The notes under the pieces are model-generated. The model made no database searches, was not told the origin of the DNA, and saw only the letters and a program-made list of their open reading frames with translations. Both the position numbers and the translations under genes were made by a program. Below, in pieces: positions 16,375 to 25,348 of a stretch of 64,000 nucleotides of DNA. Source of the DNA: Alloyangia pacifica (GTDB lineage Bacteria; Pseudomonadota; Alphaproteobacteria; Rhodobacterales; Rhodobacteraceae); assembly GCF_020524285.1 (NCBI RefSeq), contig NZ_JAIVKX010000018.1:62001-126000 (forward strand), written 5' to 3'. How positions within the stretch are numbered: the stretch's first letter is position 1; each line of letters starts with the position of its first letter.

Positions 16375-17399
16375 GCCGCGTCCTCCGCCGGATCGTTGAG
16401 ATGACAGCGCGCCACCTGCCCCGGCCCCGCGGTGTAAAGCGGCGGGTGCTCGGCAGCGCAGCGGGCAAAGGCCTTGGTGCAGCGCGCCCGGAAGGCGCAG
16501 CCGGCGGGCGGCTGGCGCAGGTCGGGCAGCGTGCCGGGAATGGTCGGCAACTGCCGGGTGGCCTGCCGGAACCGGGCCGGGTCGCAGTCGAACAGCGCCT
16601 GCGTGTAGGGATGGCGCGGCGTGTGGAACACCTCGCGCACGGCGCCCCGCTCGACCACCTCGCCGGCGTACATCACCGCAACCTCGTCGCAGAGCTCGGC
16701 CACGGTGCCGAGGTGGTGCGAGACGAACAGCACCGAGCAGCCGAACTTCTCCTGCAGCTCGCGCAGCAGGGTGACGATCTGCATCTCCAGCGTAGCGTCG
16801 AGCGCCGTGGTCGGCTCGTCGGCGATCAGCAGGTCGGGCCGGGTCAGCAGCGCCATGGCGATGCACACCCGCTGGCGCATGCCACCGGAAAGCTGATGCG
16901 GGTAGACGTCGAGCTTGGCCGCCGCGTCGGGCAGCTGCACCTGCTCGAGGAACTCGATCGCCCGGGCCCGCTTCTCGGCCCGGCTGCCGGGCTCGCGGTA
17001 CTGGATGTCGATCATCTGCTTGCCGATGGTGGTCACCGGGTTGAGCGAGGTCATCGGGTCCTGGAAGATCATCGAGATGCGCCGGCCGCGCAGGTCGCGC
17101 CACGCCTTCGGCCCCAGGTGCGCCAGGTCCTGCCCGCTCATGCGGATGGCGCCGCCGGCGACCTTGGCGTTCTCGGCCAGCAGGCCGATCATCGAATAGG
17201 CCAGGGTGGACTTGCCGCAGCCGCTCTCGCCGACAAGGCCCAGCACCTTGCCCTTTGGCACCTCGAGAGAGATGTCGCGCAGCGCATGGATGGTGCCGCG
17301 CGGAGTGTCGAAATCCACCGACAGCCCCTCGATCGAGACCAGGGGATCGGCGGTCTGGGGGGTCTCTTCGGCCCGGTGTGTCGCAGCGGAGGGTGCCAT
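16371..17399 (-). CDS. Peptide ABC transporter ATP-binding protein (DppD/OppD type)
   Basis: A 342-residue ATPase with Walker A 'GESGCGKST', signature 'LSGGMRQR' and Walker B '[12 protein letters not shown]'. Its C-terminus has the oligopeptide/dipeptide cysteine motif ('[22 protein letters not shown]'). ATG 17399 overlaps the stop of the preceding permease by one base. It pairs with the DppF-like ATPase. Confidence 0.94.
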   Translation of the reverse strand: MAPSAATHRAEETPQTADPLVSIEGLSVDFDTPRGTIHALRDISLEVPKGKVLGLVGESGCGKSTLAYSMIGLLAENAKVAGGAIRMSGQDLAHLGPKAWRDLRGRRISMIFQDPMTSLNPVTTIGKQMIDIQYREPGSRAEKRARAIEFLEQVQLPDAAAKLDVYPHQLSGGMRQRVCIAMALLTRPDLLIADEPTTALDATLEMQIVTLLRELQEKFGCSVLFVSHHLGTVAELCDEVAVMYAGEVVERGAVREVFHTPRHPYTQALFDCDPARFRQATRQLPTIPGTLPDLRQPPAGCAFRARCTKAFARCAAEHPPLYTAGPGQVARCHLNDPAEDAA

Positions 17400-18277
17400 C
17401 AGCCGGCCTTTCTCAGCTTGGGATCGAAGATATCGCGCAGCGCCTCGCCCATGAAGGTGAAGCCCAGGGTGACCAGGATGATCGGGATCGAGCCGCCGAT
17501 CACCGGCCAGGGCGAGTTGCGGATGAAGTTGTAGCCATCGTTGAGGATCACCCCCCAGGACGGGGTCGGCGGGCGCACCCCCATGCCGAGGAAGCTCAGC
17601 CCCGCCTCGGTGGCGATGACCAGCGGCACATCCATCGAGGCGAGGATCAGCAGCGGGCCCAGCACGTTCGGCAGCACGTGCACGAACAGAAGCCGCGGCA
17701 GGCCGACGCCCATGGCGCGCTCCGCGAGGATGAACTCGGCGTTCTTCAATGCCAGTGTCTGGGTGCGCACGATGCGGGCGTAGATCGGCACCGAGGTGAT
17801 CGCGACCACCAGCATCACGGTATACAGGCTCGGGCCGATGATGGTCACCACGGCAAGGCCGAAGACGATGGTCGGGAACGAGCGCAGCGCGTCGAAGACC
17901 AGCAGCATCAGGTTGTCGAGCCAGCGCGGCCCCAGACCGGCGATCAGCCCCAGCAGCAGCCCGACGCTCAGCGCCGCGGTCAGCGAGGCGGCGGCGACCA
18001 GCATGGCGATGCGCCCGCCGGCGATCACCCGGCTGAAGATGTCGCGGCCGATGTTGTCGGTGCCCAGCCAATGCGCGGCAGAGGGCGGGGCCATGCGCGG
18101 GCCGGTCATGATGGCGGTGGGGTCATAGGGCACGATCCACGGCGCGAGGATCGCCGAGCCAACGATCAGCGCCACCAGCACGAAACCGATCACGCCGGTG
18201 CGGTTGCCCGACAGCACGCGCAGGCTGCGCGCCAGCAGGCCGGGTTCGGGCAGCGGGCCCTGGGTTGCATCGGTCAT
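17399..18277 (-). CDS. Peptide ABC transporter permease (DppC type)
   Basis: A 292-residue permease with an N-terminal membrane segment, a periplasmic loop ending 'HWLGTDNIGRDIFSRVIAGGR' (the DppC hallmark), and about five further segments. 'LAERAMGVGLPRLLFVHVLPN' is its EAA loop. It forms the channel with the DppB-like subunit immediately upstream in the operon. Confidence 0.94.
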   Translation of the reverse strand: MTDATQGPLPEPGLLARSLRVLSGNRTGVIGFVLVALIVGSAILAPWIVPYDPTAIMTGPRMAPPSAAHWLGTDNIGRDIFSRVIAGGRIAMLVAAASLTAALSVGLLLGLIAGLGPRWLDNLMLLVFDALRSFPTIVFGLAVVTIIGPSLYTVMLVVAITSVPIYARIVRTQTLALKNAEFILAERAMGVGLPRLLFVHVLPNVLGPLLILASMDVPLVIATEAGLSFLGMGVRPPTPSWGVILNDGYNFIRNSPWPVIGGSIPIILVTLGFTFMGEALRDIFDPKLRKAG

Positions 18278-18278
18278 C

Positions 18279-19217
18279 TTACAGCTCCTCTCGCTGGCGC
18301 GGGTCGAGCCAGGCGATCACCAGGTCCGAGATCAGCGTGGCCAGCACGATGATGCCGGTGGTCACCAGCACCGCGCCGAGCACGATGGGATAGTTGCGCT
18401 CGTTCACCGCCTGCACGATCAGCGCGCCGATGCCGGGGCGGGCGAAGATCACCTCGACGAAGACCGCCGCCGAGAAAAGATGCGCCACGCCCGTGCCGAT
18501 CAATGTCACCGCCGGCTGCACCGCGATCTTGAGGATGTGCGAGCGGGTGATCCAGCCGTCCGGCAGACCGTAGGCGCGGGCCATGCGCACATGCGGCTGG
18601 CCCATCACCTCGAGCATCGAGGCGCGCACGATCCGCGCCACGTAGCCGACCCAGGACACGCCGATGGCGAAGGACGGCAGGATCAGGTGCGTGACCCCGT
18701 CCCAGACCCCCTCCCCGGCGCCGATGGCGGGCAGCCAGCGCAGCCAGACCGCGAAGAGCAGCACCGAGTAGAGCGCCATCACGAAGGACGGGATCGAGAT
18801 GGTGCCGACCGAGATCACCCCGGTCAGCGTGTCGAGCCAGGTGTTGCGCCGCAGCGCCGAGTAGCACCCCAGCGCGATGCCCAGCACCGCCGCCCAGAGG
18901 ATCGAGACGGTGATCAGGATCAGCGTGTAGGGCAGCTGCTCGAAGACGATCTGCGACACCGCGCGGCCAGTGAACACGTCCTGCCCCAGATCACCGCGCA
19001 GGATATTGCCGAAGAAGGTGACGATCTGCACCGGCAGCGGCTGATCGAGCCCCATTGCCACGCGGGTCTGCTCGATCAGCTCGGGCGTGGCGCGCGGGCC
19101 GAGGATCATCACCGCGGGATCGCCCGGCACCACGTGCAGCATCAGGGTCAGGATGGAGACCGCGACCATCACGATCACGACCGAAAGGACGAACCTTTGA
19201 GTTGCGTAGAATATCAC
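18279..19217 (-). CDS. Peptide ABC transporter permease (DppB type)
   Basis: A 312-residue permease with the DppB-type N-terminus 'FVLSVVIVMVAVSILTLMLH', then 'VPGDPAVMILG' and 'GDLGQDVFTGRAV'. The loop 'ARAYGLPDGWITRSHILKIA' matches the EAA region. It starts 20 bases after the binding-protein stop. The single base between its stop and the DppC-like gene suggests tight coupling. Confidence 0.94.
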   Translation of the reverse strand: MIFYATQRFVLSVVIVMVAVSILTLMLHVVPGDPAVMILGPRATPELIEQTRVAMGLDQPLPVQIVTFFGNILRGDLGQDVFTGRAVSQIVFEQLPYTLILITVSILWAAVLGIALGCYSALRRNTWLDTLTGVISVGTISIPSFVMALYSVLLFAVWLRWLPAIGAGEGVWDGVTHLILPSFAIGVSWVGYVARIVRASMLEVMGQPHVRMARAYGLPDGWITRSHILKIAVQPAVTLIGTGVAHLFSAAVFVEVIFARPGIGALIVQAVNERNYPIVLGAVLVTTGIIVLATLISDLVIAWLDPRQREEL

Positions 19218-19237
19218 GGGTCGCGGTCTCCCTTCTC

Positions 19238-20830
19238 TTACACGTCGCCCTTGAAGTCGATGAACAGCGGGCGGCCGTCCGGGCGCAGTGCCGGCTCCAG
19301 CCCCTCGCGGTACATCACCGGCGTGCCTTCATGGGTGATGAACTTGTAGGCGCCGCTGGCCTCCATCAGCTCCTGCATCTTGCGGTACATCTCGGCGCGT
19401 GTCTCGCCGTCCGTCTCGCTCAGCGCCTGCTGGTGCAGCGTGTCGAACTCTTCGCTCGAGAAGCGCTCCCAGTTCCACACGCCCACCTGGTCGGTGACGA
19501 ACCAGCTTGTGGCGTAATAGGGATCGGGCAGCATCGAGAAGCGGTTGAGCACCAGTTGCATGTCCTTCCAGCGCTCGCCCTCGCTTTCCATGCCGAGCGT
19601 CCAGAACGAGCCGGAGTCCTGCACGTTGATCTGCGTCTGGATGCCGATCTGCGCCAGCTGCGCCTGGATCACCTCGGCCATGGTCTTCCAGACCGTGGCG
19701 TTGAGCGCGTCGATGGTCAGCGGCTCGGACGGCGGGCCGCCGGCGGCCTCGAGGTATTCGCGCGCCTTGTCGAGGTCCCCCGCGACCGGCACCGACGGCG
19801 TCTCGCGGTGGCCCGGCAGGCCCGGCGCGATCAGCCCGGTGGCCGGGGCGGCCTCGCCGAAATAGGCGGCGTCGATGATCTGCTCGGCGTTGATCGCATA
19901 CTGGATCGCCTTGCGCAGGTTCTCGTCACCGAGCGCCGGGTTGTCGAGGTTCATCCCCAGCCAGACATAGTAAAGCGAGGGATACTCCTCGATCACCGTG
20001 TCGGCGGGCACGTTGCCGCGGTACTGCGCCAGCGACGAGAGGGTGATCTCGGTGTAGTCGAGATCACCGGCCTCATAGGCGCGCTCGGCGGTCTTGGTGT
20101 CATCCATCGGCAGGATGCGGATCTCGTCGAAGCCCGGCGCCTCGCCGGTCCACTCGGGATTGCGCACCAGGTGCACGTATTGGTTCGGCTTCCATTCCTT
20201 CAGGATGTAGGGGCCGGAGAAGGCCGGCGGCTCCATGCCGAAGTTGCCGCCGCTCTCGGTGGCCTCCATCACCGCCTTCTTCGAGACGATGTGGCCGGTG
20301 CCATAGGGCAGCGTGATGCTCCACAGCGGCTGGAACGGCTCTTTCAGGACGATCGTGCCCTCGTAGGTGCCGGTCACCTCGACGTGGTCCAGCGGACCCC
20401 AGTCGCTTTTCACCGGGCTGTCGTGCTCGAGCACCCGTTCGAAGGAGAACTTCACGTCCTCGGCGGTCATCTCGCCGTAGCCGCCGGTGAACATGATGCC
20501 GGGCTTGAGCTTGAAGCGGATGTGGGTGTCGTCGACCTGCTCGATCTCCTCGGCGGCCTCGAGCTCCCAGTCCCACTCGCGGCCGGGCACGTAGCGCACC
20601 AGCTTGGAGTAGATGCAGTTCATCACGTCGACGTTGTAGCCGTTCTGGTAGAAGCCCGGATCGAGCGCGTCGATGTCGGCGTAGGAGCTGACGCGCAGCA
20701 CCTTGCCGGACTGCGCCCAGATGCGCGAGCCGAGCGGCATGGTGGCAGCGGCGATCCCGGTGGCGGTGGCGCCGCGCAGGAAGGCGCGGCGGCCGATGCC
20801 CGGGGTTTTGGTATTGGTCTGCTTGGTCAT
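19238..20830 (-). CDS. Peptide/solute ABC transporter substrate-binding protein (SBP family 5), Tat-exported
   Basis: A 530-residue periplasmic binding protein. ATG 20830 gives an N-terminus with a twin-arginine signal (GRRAFLRGATATGIAAATMP), so it is likely to be exported folded. The mature part starts 'KVLRVSSYADIDALDPG', and 'FKLKPGIMFTGGYGEMTAEDVKFSFERVL' is typical of SBP_bac_5. The ligand may be a peptide or another amide; the neighbouring hydrolase supports a peptide- or ester-like compound. Confidence 0.93.
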   Translation of the reverse strand: MTKQTNTKTPGIGRRAFLRGATATGIAAATMPLGSRIWAQSGKVLRVSSYADIDALDPGFYQNGYNVDVMNCIYSKLVRYVPGREWDWELEAAEEIEQVDDTHIRFKLKPGIMFTGGYGEMTAEDVKFSFERVLEHDSPVKSDWGPLDHVEVTGTYEGTIVLKEPFQPLWSITLPYGTGHIVSKKAVMEATESGGNFGMEPPAFSGPYILKEWKPNQYVHLVRNPEWTGEAPGFDEIRILPMDDTKTAERAYEAGDLDYTEITLSSLAQYRGNVPADTVIEEYPSLYYVWLGMNLDNPALGDENLRKAIQYAINAEQIIDAAYFGEAAPATGLIAPGLPGHRETPSVPVAGDLDKAREYLEAAGGPPSEPLTIDALNATVWKTMAEVIQAQLAQIGIQTQINVQDSGSFWTLGMESEGERWKDMQLVLNRFSMLPDPYYATSWFVTDQVGVWNWERFSSEEFDTLHQQALSETDGETRAEMYRKMQELMEASGAYKFITHEGTPVMYREGLEPALRPDGRPLFIDFKGDV

Positions 20831-20944
20831 GTCGATACTCCCTGTGAGCTGGCCATTTCGGCCTTCATTGGCGGTGTCGGGCGGGGACAGCGCCCTTGCG
20901 GCGCCCCCGCCCGCCTGCCGGGATCTCCGGCACAGTATTTCACG

Positions 20945-20970
20945 GCCCGGCGCCGCGTGCAGCGCCGGGC
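20945..20970 (-). terminator. Intra-operon hairpin between hydrolase and binding-protein genes
   Basis: GCCCGGCGC at 20945-20953 pairs exactly with GCGCCGGGC at 20962-20970. It lies just downstream of the hydrolase stop on the minus strand, without a T-tract. It could set different expression for the hydrolase and the transporter. Confidence 0.5.
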
Positions 20971-20976
20971 GGATGG

Positions 20977-22983
20977 TCACGCGAGGTCACGCGGAATTTC
21001 GCAGGCCCACTCCTGCGCGTGGGCGACCGTCTCGCCTTCCTTCGCCACGAGCTTCGCCTTGATGACGAAATGCGTGGCGGTGGCGGTCATCTCGGTCTCG
21101 GTGCGGCTCGACATCTTCCAGTCGCCGCGCGACATATCGAGATCCCAGACCACATGTCCCTTGAACGAGCGCCAGTCGGTGCCGCTGAAGGAATAGGTCT
21201 CGACGCCGCAGGCCCCGGTGGTCAGCCCGCTGTCGGCGATGCGGATGCGGCCACCATCGTCGGTGATCCGGACCGAGGTCTCGCCGGTGGCCAGATCGTC
21301 GCTGACCACCCAGTCCGAGCGTCCGGGCGCCAGTTCTTCCTTCTCCATCGGCGCGGCGCCTTTCGGCGTGCCGAGATCGCGCGGCTCGGGATCGTCTGTG
21401 CCAGCGCGCAGCGGCAGGACCAACCGGCTCGCGGCGGTGTCGACGCTCAGCGTCACCGGCTCGGGCGACGGCCAGGCGATAGGGAAGTAGCTGGTCGAGA
21501 TCGACAGCCGCAGCCGGTGGCCGGCGCGGAAGGTCTGGGCCACGTGCTTGAACGGCACGGTGGCGGTGTAGACCTCGCCCGGCACCAGTGCCTCGGGCGT
21601 CTCGTGGCTGTCACGATGCGTGAGGTTGAGCAGACCGTAGCTGACCCGCGTCGCCGCGCCATCGGGCGCCACGTCGACGAGCCGCGCGGCCACCTGCGCC
21701 ACCGGCTGATCGACGGTGAAGGTCAGCTCGAGGTTGGTGTCGCCGGCGATCTCCAGCGGGCTCTCCAGCGGCGCGGTCTCGAACACCAGGCTGCCAGCGT
21801 CGTCGCGGCGCTGGTCGACCGGCTGGTCACCCGGCTTGGCGTAAGAGCACCACTTGCCCCCCGCGATGCCGGTGCCGAGCGGCGAGCGGATCTCGCGCGT
21901 GCCGGCGGGCGCACCCTCGAGCCCCAGCGAGCCGTCGGCGCCGAGCGCGAACCCGGTGCGCGCCACGTTCGGCGAAGGCCAGCTCGGCTCCTCGATCCAG
22001 CGGCCGTCGCGATGGGCATAGAAGCTGGCGGGCTCGGCGTGGTCCTGCATGTAGAGGCGCAGCTGCGGCTCGTCCATAATGCCGGTCTCGACGCCCTTGA
22101 GCCATTGGTCCCACCAGCGCAGCTCCTCGCCGTTCCAGTCGATCGCCGGGCCCGGCACGCCGATGTGCGGGTACTTGTGCGACCACGGGCCGACGAGGCC
22201 CTTCTTCGGGCCTTGCAGCGTCTCCATCAGGCGGAACACCGTGCGGCAGTAGCCATCGGCCCAGCCCGACACGGCGTAGACCGGCACCTCGATACGGCCG
22301 ATGTCCTCGCAGACCGAGCCGTGCTTCCAGAACGCGTCGCGGCGCTGATGCTCGGCCCAGTTCTTCAGCCACAGGCCCGAGCCGGTGAGCCGCTGCATCC
22401 ACATCTTGCGCCACTTCTCGCCCACGAGCTCGGGATCCGGCGGCAGCGTGTTGATGGCGAACATGTGCGAGGCCCAGGAGATCTGATCCACCACCATGGT
22501 GCCGCCCATGTAGTGCACGTCGTCGGCATAGCGATCGTCGGTCGAGGCGATCGACACCACGGCCTTCAACGCGGGCGGCTGCAGCGCGGCAACCTGCAGG
22601 CCGTTGAATCCGCCCCAGGAAATGCCCACCATGCCGACACCGCCGTCGCACCAGTCCTGCGCGGCGATCCAGGCGATCACGTCGCAGCCGTCCTGCAGTT
22701 CCTGCGCGGTATACTCGTCAACCATCAGCCCCTCGGACTCGCCGGTGCCGCGCAGGTCGACGCGCACGTAGGCATAGCCACGCGCCGCGATGTAGGGCGC
22801 GCGCACCGCGTCGCGGGCCAGCGTGCCGTCCCCCTTGCGGTACGGCAGGTACTCGAAGATTGCCGGAACCGGTGCACCGTCCGCCGGCCGCCAGATCCGC
22901 GCCGCGAGGATGCAGCCGTCCGGCAGCGGGATCTCGACGTGGCGTTCCTCGATGACCTCGTGAAGCGGGCTGTGCTGGTCCAT
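20977..22983 (-). CDS. CocE/NonD family hydrolase (X-Pro dipeptidyl-peptidase S15-like)
   Basis: A 668-residue alpha/beta hydrolase. The nucleophile elbow is 'VGISWGGFNG' (Ser122), preceded by 'YVRVDLRGTGESEG'. A C-terminal beta-rich 'jelly-roll' domain is indicated by 'VYTATVPFKHVAQTFRAGHRLRLSISTSYFP'. The family includes cocaine esterase and S15 peptidases. No signal peptide, so it acts in the cytoplasm on the compound delivered by the peptide-type transporter in the same operon. The substrate is not predictable. Confidence 0.9.
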   Translation of the reverse strand: MDQHSPLHEVIEERHVEIPLPDGCILAARIWRPADGAPVPAIFEYLPYRKGDGTLARDAVRAPYIAARGYAYVRVDLRGTGESEGLMVDEYTAQELQDGCDVIAWIAAQDWCDGGVGMVGISWGGFNGLQVAALQPPALKAVVSIASTDDRYADDVHYMGGTMVVDQISWASHMFAINTLPPDPELVGEKWRKMWMQRLTGSGLWLKNWAEHQRRDAFWKHGSVCEDIGRIEVPVYAVSGWADGYCRTVFRLMETLQGPKKGLVGPWSHKYPHIGVPGPAIDWNGEELRWWDQWLKGVETGIMDEPQLRLYMQDHAEPASFYAHRDGRWIEEPSWPSPNVARTGFALGADGSLGLEGAPAGTREIRSPLGTGIAGGKWCSYAKPGDQPVDQRRDDAGSLVFETAPLESPLEIAGDTNLELTFTVDQPVAQVAARLVDVAPDGAATRVSYGLLNLTHRDSHETPEALVPGEVYTATVPFKHVAQTFRAGHRLRLSISTSYFPIAWPSPEPVTLSVDTAASRLVLPLRAGTDDPEPRDLGTPKGAAPMEKEELAPGRSDWVVSDDLATGETSVRITDDGGRIRIADSGLTTGACGVETYSFSGTDWRSFKGHVVWDLDMSRGDWKMSSRTETEMTATATHFVIKAKLVAKEGETVAHAQEWACEIPRDLA

Positions 22984-23096
22984 GCGGTGACATCCTTTCG
23001 TATTAGTGACGCAGATCGTGACACGCGCAGGACAGCGTCACAATTTCGCGTCATGGCGCAGGTTGACTTCCAAAGTGCGTCAGGTAGCTTCAGGTC

Positions 23097-23903
23097 ATGT
23101 CTATTGACCCAGTGTCTGCCAACCTCAGCTTCGCCTGCACGCTCTTTCCCTCCATCGCGCATGTTTGCCGGCGGATCGGGATCAACCGCCAGCAGTTCAA
23201 CAAGTACCTCTCGGGCACCGTCCGCCCGTCGCGCCACAACATGCGCAAGATCTGCGATTTCTTCGGCGTGACGGAAGCCGAGCTGCTGATGGAACCGGCG
23301 CGCTTCACCGAGCTGATTTCCCTGCGCCGCCGCCCGGGCGGCGAGGTGGAGGCGACGCCGCTGGGCCCGACGTTGAAGCGGCTCAACCAGTTCTCCGAGC
23401 CGCTCGACCGCTACTGCGGCGGCTACTTCCGGTACTTCCATTCCTACAGCAATCCCGGGCGGATCATGCGCTCCTATGCGCAGATCACCCGCAAGAACGG
23501 CTACTACCTGTGGAAGAACATCGAGCGCGAGGCCTCGGCGCAGGGCGGCGCAGAGGACGTTTTCAAATACGAGGGGATGGTGTTCTTTCTCGGCGAGCGC
23601 ATCAATGTCGTGGAAAACGAGGCGATGCTGTCGTCCTCGATCACCCAGATGATCCTCTACCCCTCCTACAGCGCCGGGATCGATTACCTGCTGGGCATCC
23701 AGACCGGCGGCCCGCTGAAGCGCGGACGCAAACCCGCGGCATCGCGGGTGGTGCTCGACTACCTGGGACAGAACGTCGACGCCCGCCGCGCGATGGCGCA
23801 ATGCGGGCTCTTCACCCCGGAGGCCCTCGACCCTCGGATCGTTCAGCTTGTGCGAAACGAGATGGCGCCCGGCGCCTGGACCTTCGAGGTCGAACAACTC
23901 TGA
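23097..23903 (+). CDS. XRE-type helix-turn-helix regulator with a large C-terminal domain
   Basis: A 268-residue protein. Residues 20-65 form a Cro/C1-type helix-turn-helix ('VCRRIGINRQQFNKYLSGTVRPSRHNMRKICDFFGV'). The remaining 200 residues look like a sensor domain and include an aromatic segment 'YCGGYFRYFHSYSNPGRIMRSY'. It is divergent from the hydrolase-transporter operon, with about 110 bp between starts, and is its likely regulator. Confidence 0.85.
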   Translation: MSIDPVSANLSFACTLFPSIAHVCRRIGINRQQFNKYLSGTVRPSRHNMRKICDFFGVTEAELLMEPARFTELISLRRRPGGEVEATPLGPTLKRLNQFSEPLDRYCGGYFRYFHSYSNPGRIMRSYAQITRKNGYYLWKNIEREASAQGGAEDVFKYEGMVFFLGERINVVENEAMLSSSITQMILYPSYSAGIDYLLGIQTGGPLKRGRKPAASRVVLDYLGQNVDARRAMAQCGLFTPEALDPRIVQLVRNEMAPGAWTFEVEQL

Positions 23904-24238
23904 TACATGCGTTGAGCTGATCTTGCTGCGAAAAGAAACGGGCCCCTAACAGGGAACTGCAAGTACGTCACAGGCCGCGTGGACGGGGAAGCACCGCCCC
24001 CGTCCACGCAATCGTCAAAGGCCCACCACGCGCATCGGTCAGCTTCGACCCGGGCTTAAGCATGCCCACGCCGGTGCAGCGCAAATCCAGCAAGTGCCGC
24101 AATCGGCCGCGAGGCCCACGACGCTTTTGGCCATGGCCGAAAGGATGAGACCGCGGCGCAGCAGGTCAACTTCGAGCCCTTCCCGGGCACAGGTCCGCCA
24201 TCAAGCCGGAGCATGCACCGGGGTCAGCTCAAGCGCAT
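23904..24238. other. Intergenic region between convergent genes
   Basis: No gene is supported in these 335 bases. The only clear element is the strong hairpin at 23977-24009. Confidence 0.5.
23977..24009. terminator. Strong 12-bp hairpin between convergent genes
   Basis: GCGTGGACGGGG at 23977-23988 pairs perfectly with CCCCGTCCACGC at 23998-24009, with a 9-base loop. It sits 74 bases after the XRE regulator stop and could end transcripts from either side, although no T-tract is present. Confidence 0.6.
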
Positions 24239-24808
24239 CTACCCGCTCACGACCGGCTCCTCCCACAGCAGTCGCGGCGCAAACCGCGGCCGGACGAACA
24301 CAAAGTTGTAGAAGGTCTCGCCGGTCACGTATTTGCTCAGATCAAAGGGCGCGTCGTAGTCGGTGTGGGTTTCAATGAGGATGAGACGTTCATTGTTCAT
24401 GAGCGTTGGAATCTGGCCATCTTTCGTGGCCAGCTCGTCCGCCGTCATGGGTTCGAAGATGCCTCTGCCCACGGACCAATCGATCCCGAGGTCTTCCTCT
24501 CCGGGCTCTTGCGCGACCACAGTCACGCGCAGCGAGTAGGCGCTCTCGGATTTGGTCAGAAAGCTCAGAGCCTCGACCATGCCGTCGAGATATGCTGGCG
24601 TGATCGCATCGGTCTCCCGCGCAAAGGCGTCGGCGATCGAATAGGCCGCCTTGCTGTTGAGGTCCTTGAAGCGGAAGGCGTCGTGCAGCGCGAAGGTGAC
24701 CGTCATCGCCCCCATGAGCAGCGGCGCGAAGATGATGACTTCCAGCGACATGCTGCCGTCGGTGTTGCCTGCAAAGCGCCGCAGGGAGGCGTTAAGAGAC
24801 TTCAACAT
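24239..24808 (-). CDS. TadE/TadF-like pseudopilin protein
   Basis: A 189-residue protein with one N-terminal membrane segment: 'GSMSLEVIIFAPLLMGAMTVTFALHDAFR', where the Glu inside the hydrophobic stretch is the TadE hallmark. The rest is predicted periplasmic ('FKDLNSKAAYSIADAFARETDAI'). It starts 3 bases after the second TadE-like gene stops. Such proteins are minor subunits or assembly factors of Flp/Tad pili. Confidence 0.8.
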   Translation of the reverse strand: MLKSLNASLRRFAGNTDGSMSLEVIIFAPLLMGAMTVTFALHDAFRFKDLNSKAAYSIADAFARETDAITPAYLDGMVEALSFLTKSESAYSLRVTVVAQEPGEEDLGIDWSVGRGIFEPMTADELATKDGQIPTLMNNERLILIETHTDYDAPFDLSKYVTGETFYNFVFVRPRFAPRLLWEEPVVSG

Positions 24809-24811
24809 GGG

Positions 24812-25348
24812 TCACCGGGGCTCCTGAACAAACATGGCGCGGACAACAAGTTGGGCGTAGCCCTTCTCGTCCATCGACAGATGGCTGACCAAACGCGTCG
24901 TAGGGAACAGCGGCTTGTACTTCAGGCAAGCCCGCATGAGCATCAGTTCGTTGTCGAGGCCCGGCTCGAACTGCCGCGAGGGTCTCGGCTCTTCCTCGGC
25001 GTTGATGCAATCCGCGACGCTCGGAAGTCCGACGAAGCTGGCCGGCTCGGCCACGGCCATCTCGAGCATCATGTTCGCCTCGCAATTGCGGGACATCGCC
25101 ATCTCGTCGCAAATGTCCGCCCGGATCTCCTCGTAGTCCGGGACGTCACCGGTGCTCAGGCGAATTTCCCTGACCTCCAGCGCCACGGCCCGCTCGAGCA
25201 GAGCCTGCTTGAGATTGATCACTCCGATCTCCACCACCGACACAAGCGTCCCCATGAGCAGGGTCGTGAAGATGACGACCTCAACGGTCCCGGAGCCATC
25301 CTCGTCTCGACCGAACTCGCGCAGAAAACTCAGAAGCCGCCCGCTCAT
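24812..25348 (-). CDS. TadE-like pseudopilin protein
   Basis: A 178-residue protein starting MSGRLLSFLREFGRDEDGSG, then 'TVEVVIFTTLLMGTLVSVVEIGV', the TadE-type segment with its Glu. ATG 25348 lies within the overlap with the TadG-like gene. It has three cysteines in the periplasmic part. It is the middle gene of a three-gene set. Confidence 0.8.
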   Translation of the reverse strand: MSGRLLSFLREFGRDEDGSGTVEVVIFTTLLMGTLVSVVEIGVINLKQALLERAVALEVREIRLSTGDVPDYEEIRADICDEMAMSRNCEANMMLEMAVAEPASFVGLPSVADCINAEEEPRPSRQFEPGLDNELMLMRACLKYKPLFPTTRLVSHLSMDEKGYAQLVVRAMFVQEPR

